A DNA stretch of 64,000 nucleotides from Henriciella sp. (GTDB lineage Bacteria; Pseudomonadota; Alphaproteobacteria; Caulobacterales; Hyphomonadaceae), in contig NZ_JAPYRE010000003.1 of assembly GCF_029936995.1 (NCBI RefSeq), forward strand, positions 186,001 through 250,000, in the 5' to 3' direction. Made by a program: the position numbers and the translations under genes. The notes below the pieces were generated by a model that saw only the letters and a list, made by a program, of their open reading frames with translations, made no database searches and was not told the DNA's origin. Below, in pieces: positions 63,570 through 64,000 of this stretch (positions within the stretch are counted from its first letter, which is position 1; the number at the start of each line of letters is the position of its first letter).

Positions 63570-64000
63570 TGACCTCACCTGTAGTCCGCTTCGCGCCGTC
63601 ACCGACCGGCAAGCTACATGTCGGCAATGTTCGTACCGCGCTGATCAACTGGCTGTTCGCCATGGGGAATGGCGGCAAGTTCTTCCTGCGTGTTGACGAC
63701 ACTGACACCGAACGTTCGACCGAGGCCTTCGAGGCGCAGATCAAGGCAGACCTGAAATGGCTTGGACTGGTCTGGGACGATACGTTCAACCAGTCGGCAC
63801 GGTTCGAGAAATATGATGCGGCCGCTGACAAGTTGCGCGATATGGGACTGCTGTACGCCTGTTATGAGACAGCCGACGAACTGGACCGCAAGCGCAAGAT
63901 CGCGCTGTCGCGCGGACGGCCTCCTGTCTATGACCGGGCAGGGCTGAATCTCAGCGATGAAGACAGGGCGAAACTCGAGGCTGAAGGGCGCAAGCCGCAC
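63569..64000 (+). CDS. gltX: Glutamyl-tRNA synthetase (partial, 5' end)
   Basis: This is the start of the class I synthetase that charges tRNA-Glu; 144 codons are present before the window edge. It opens [24 protein letters not shown], the signature 1 region with the HIGH-type motif as HVGN, followed by [13 protein letters not shown]. The KMSKS loop lies outside. The ATG shares a base with the nadE stop codon. The open frame is intact through the end of the window. Confidence 0.95.
   Translation, partial: MTSPVVRFAPSPTGKLHVGNVRTALINWLFAMGNGGKFFLRVDDTDTERSTEAFEAQIKADLKWLGLVWDDTFNQSARFEKYDAAADKLRDMGLLYACYETADELDRKRKIALSRGRPPVYDRAGLNLSDEDRAKLEAEGRKPH

Noticed and set aside
62631-63602. 323-codon minus-strand open frame opposite nadE
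   Set aside because: It lies fully inside the synthetase domain of nadE and shows no protein family pattern.

Overview
The window is a gene-dense stretch of chromosome from a Gram-negative alphaproteobacterium. The evidence is an aa3-type cytochrome c oxidase cluster in the alphaproteobacterial order (coxB-coxA-ctaB-small ORF-ctaG-ctaE-DUF983-SURF1), glutathione metabolism (gshA, gor, GST), the short lipid A/Kdo block acyltransferase-lpxK-waaA-DUF374 acyltransferase, a plant-type class II DAHP synthase, TrmFO, and small alphaproteobacterial families such as DUF4170. The gene content and short intergenic distances recall Hyphomonadaceae/Caulobacterales relatives; that placement is inference. 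No rRNA, insertion sequence, prophage, integrase or CRISPR array was seen. Almost all of the window reads as core genome.

Layout. 1-5.4 kb: end of serS, surE-pcm, a Kazal-type lipoprotein, an SDR dehydrogenase, a VOC protein, a small orphan protein with its own terminator, and a CNT nucleoside transporter. 5.5-10.5 kb: TonB-dependent receptor, GST, DUF1353 protein, trmFO. 10.6-16.4 kb, all plus strand: a PLP decarboxylase, pmbA, a bisphosphate-nucleotidase-like phosphatase fused in frame to DUF4170, and an MsbA-like ABC exporter overlapping it. 16.4-20.9 kb, all minus: DsbA-like oxidoreductase, DUF2237, fatty acid desaturase, ubiA, aldehyde dehydrogenase. 20.9-27.6 kb: rsmE, gshA, POT peptide transporter, then rhodanese, tldD and a TPR protein on the minus strand. 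27.7-35.6 kb: the cytochrome oxidase cluster, ending in thrC. 35.6-41.3 kb: EAL phosphodiesterase, YqgE, peroxiredoxin, xseA, a beta-rich hypothetical, purD. 41.4-44.8 kb: an acyl-CoA-dehydrogenase-associated type phosphotransferase, a hotdog-like protein and a convergent P450, probably lipid or steroid catabolism. 44.8-50.2 kb, minus: pseudouridine synthase, a membrane protein and the lipid A/Kdo block. 50.4-51.3 kb: tRNA-Val(CAC) with a clear promoter, a structured intergenic region and a small protein. 51.2-64 kb: gph, glmU, rpiA, gor, class II DAHP synthase, MATE exporter, HU, an unknown RNase-H-like protein, a medium-chain reductase, a Gfo/Idh/MocA oxidoreductase, nadE and the start of gltX.

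How the genes work together. The oxidase cluster holds the three catalytic subunits plus haem O synthesis (CtaB), CuB insertion (CtaG) and SURF1. GshA, Gor, GST, peroxiredoxin and the DsbA-like protein form a thiol-redox set spread over the window. LpxK, WaaA, the LpxL-like acyltransferase, the DUF374 acyltransferase, GlmU and the MsbA-like exporter all serve envelope biogenesis. PmbA and TldD, the two partners of one metalloprotease, lie about 12 kb apart.

No single large undescribed system stands out. The items most worth a second look are the phosphatase-DUF4170 fusion, the cysteine-rich Kazal lipoprotein, the nucleoside transporter/TonB receptor pair, the phosphotransferase-hotdog-P450 cluster, the large periplasmic insert in the POT transporter, and the 496-bp region with an 18-bp perfect palindrome ahead of a small protein.
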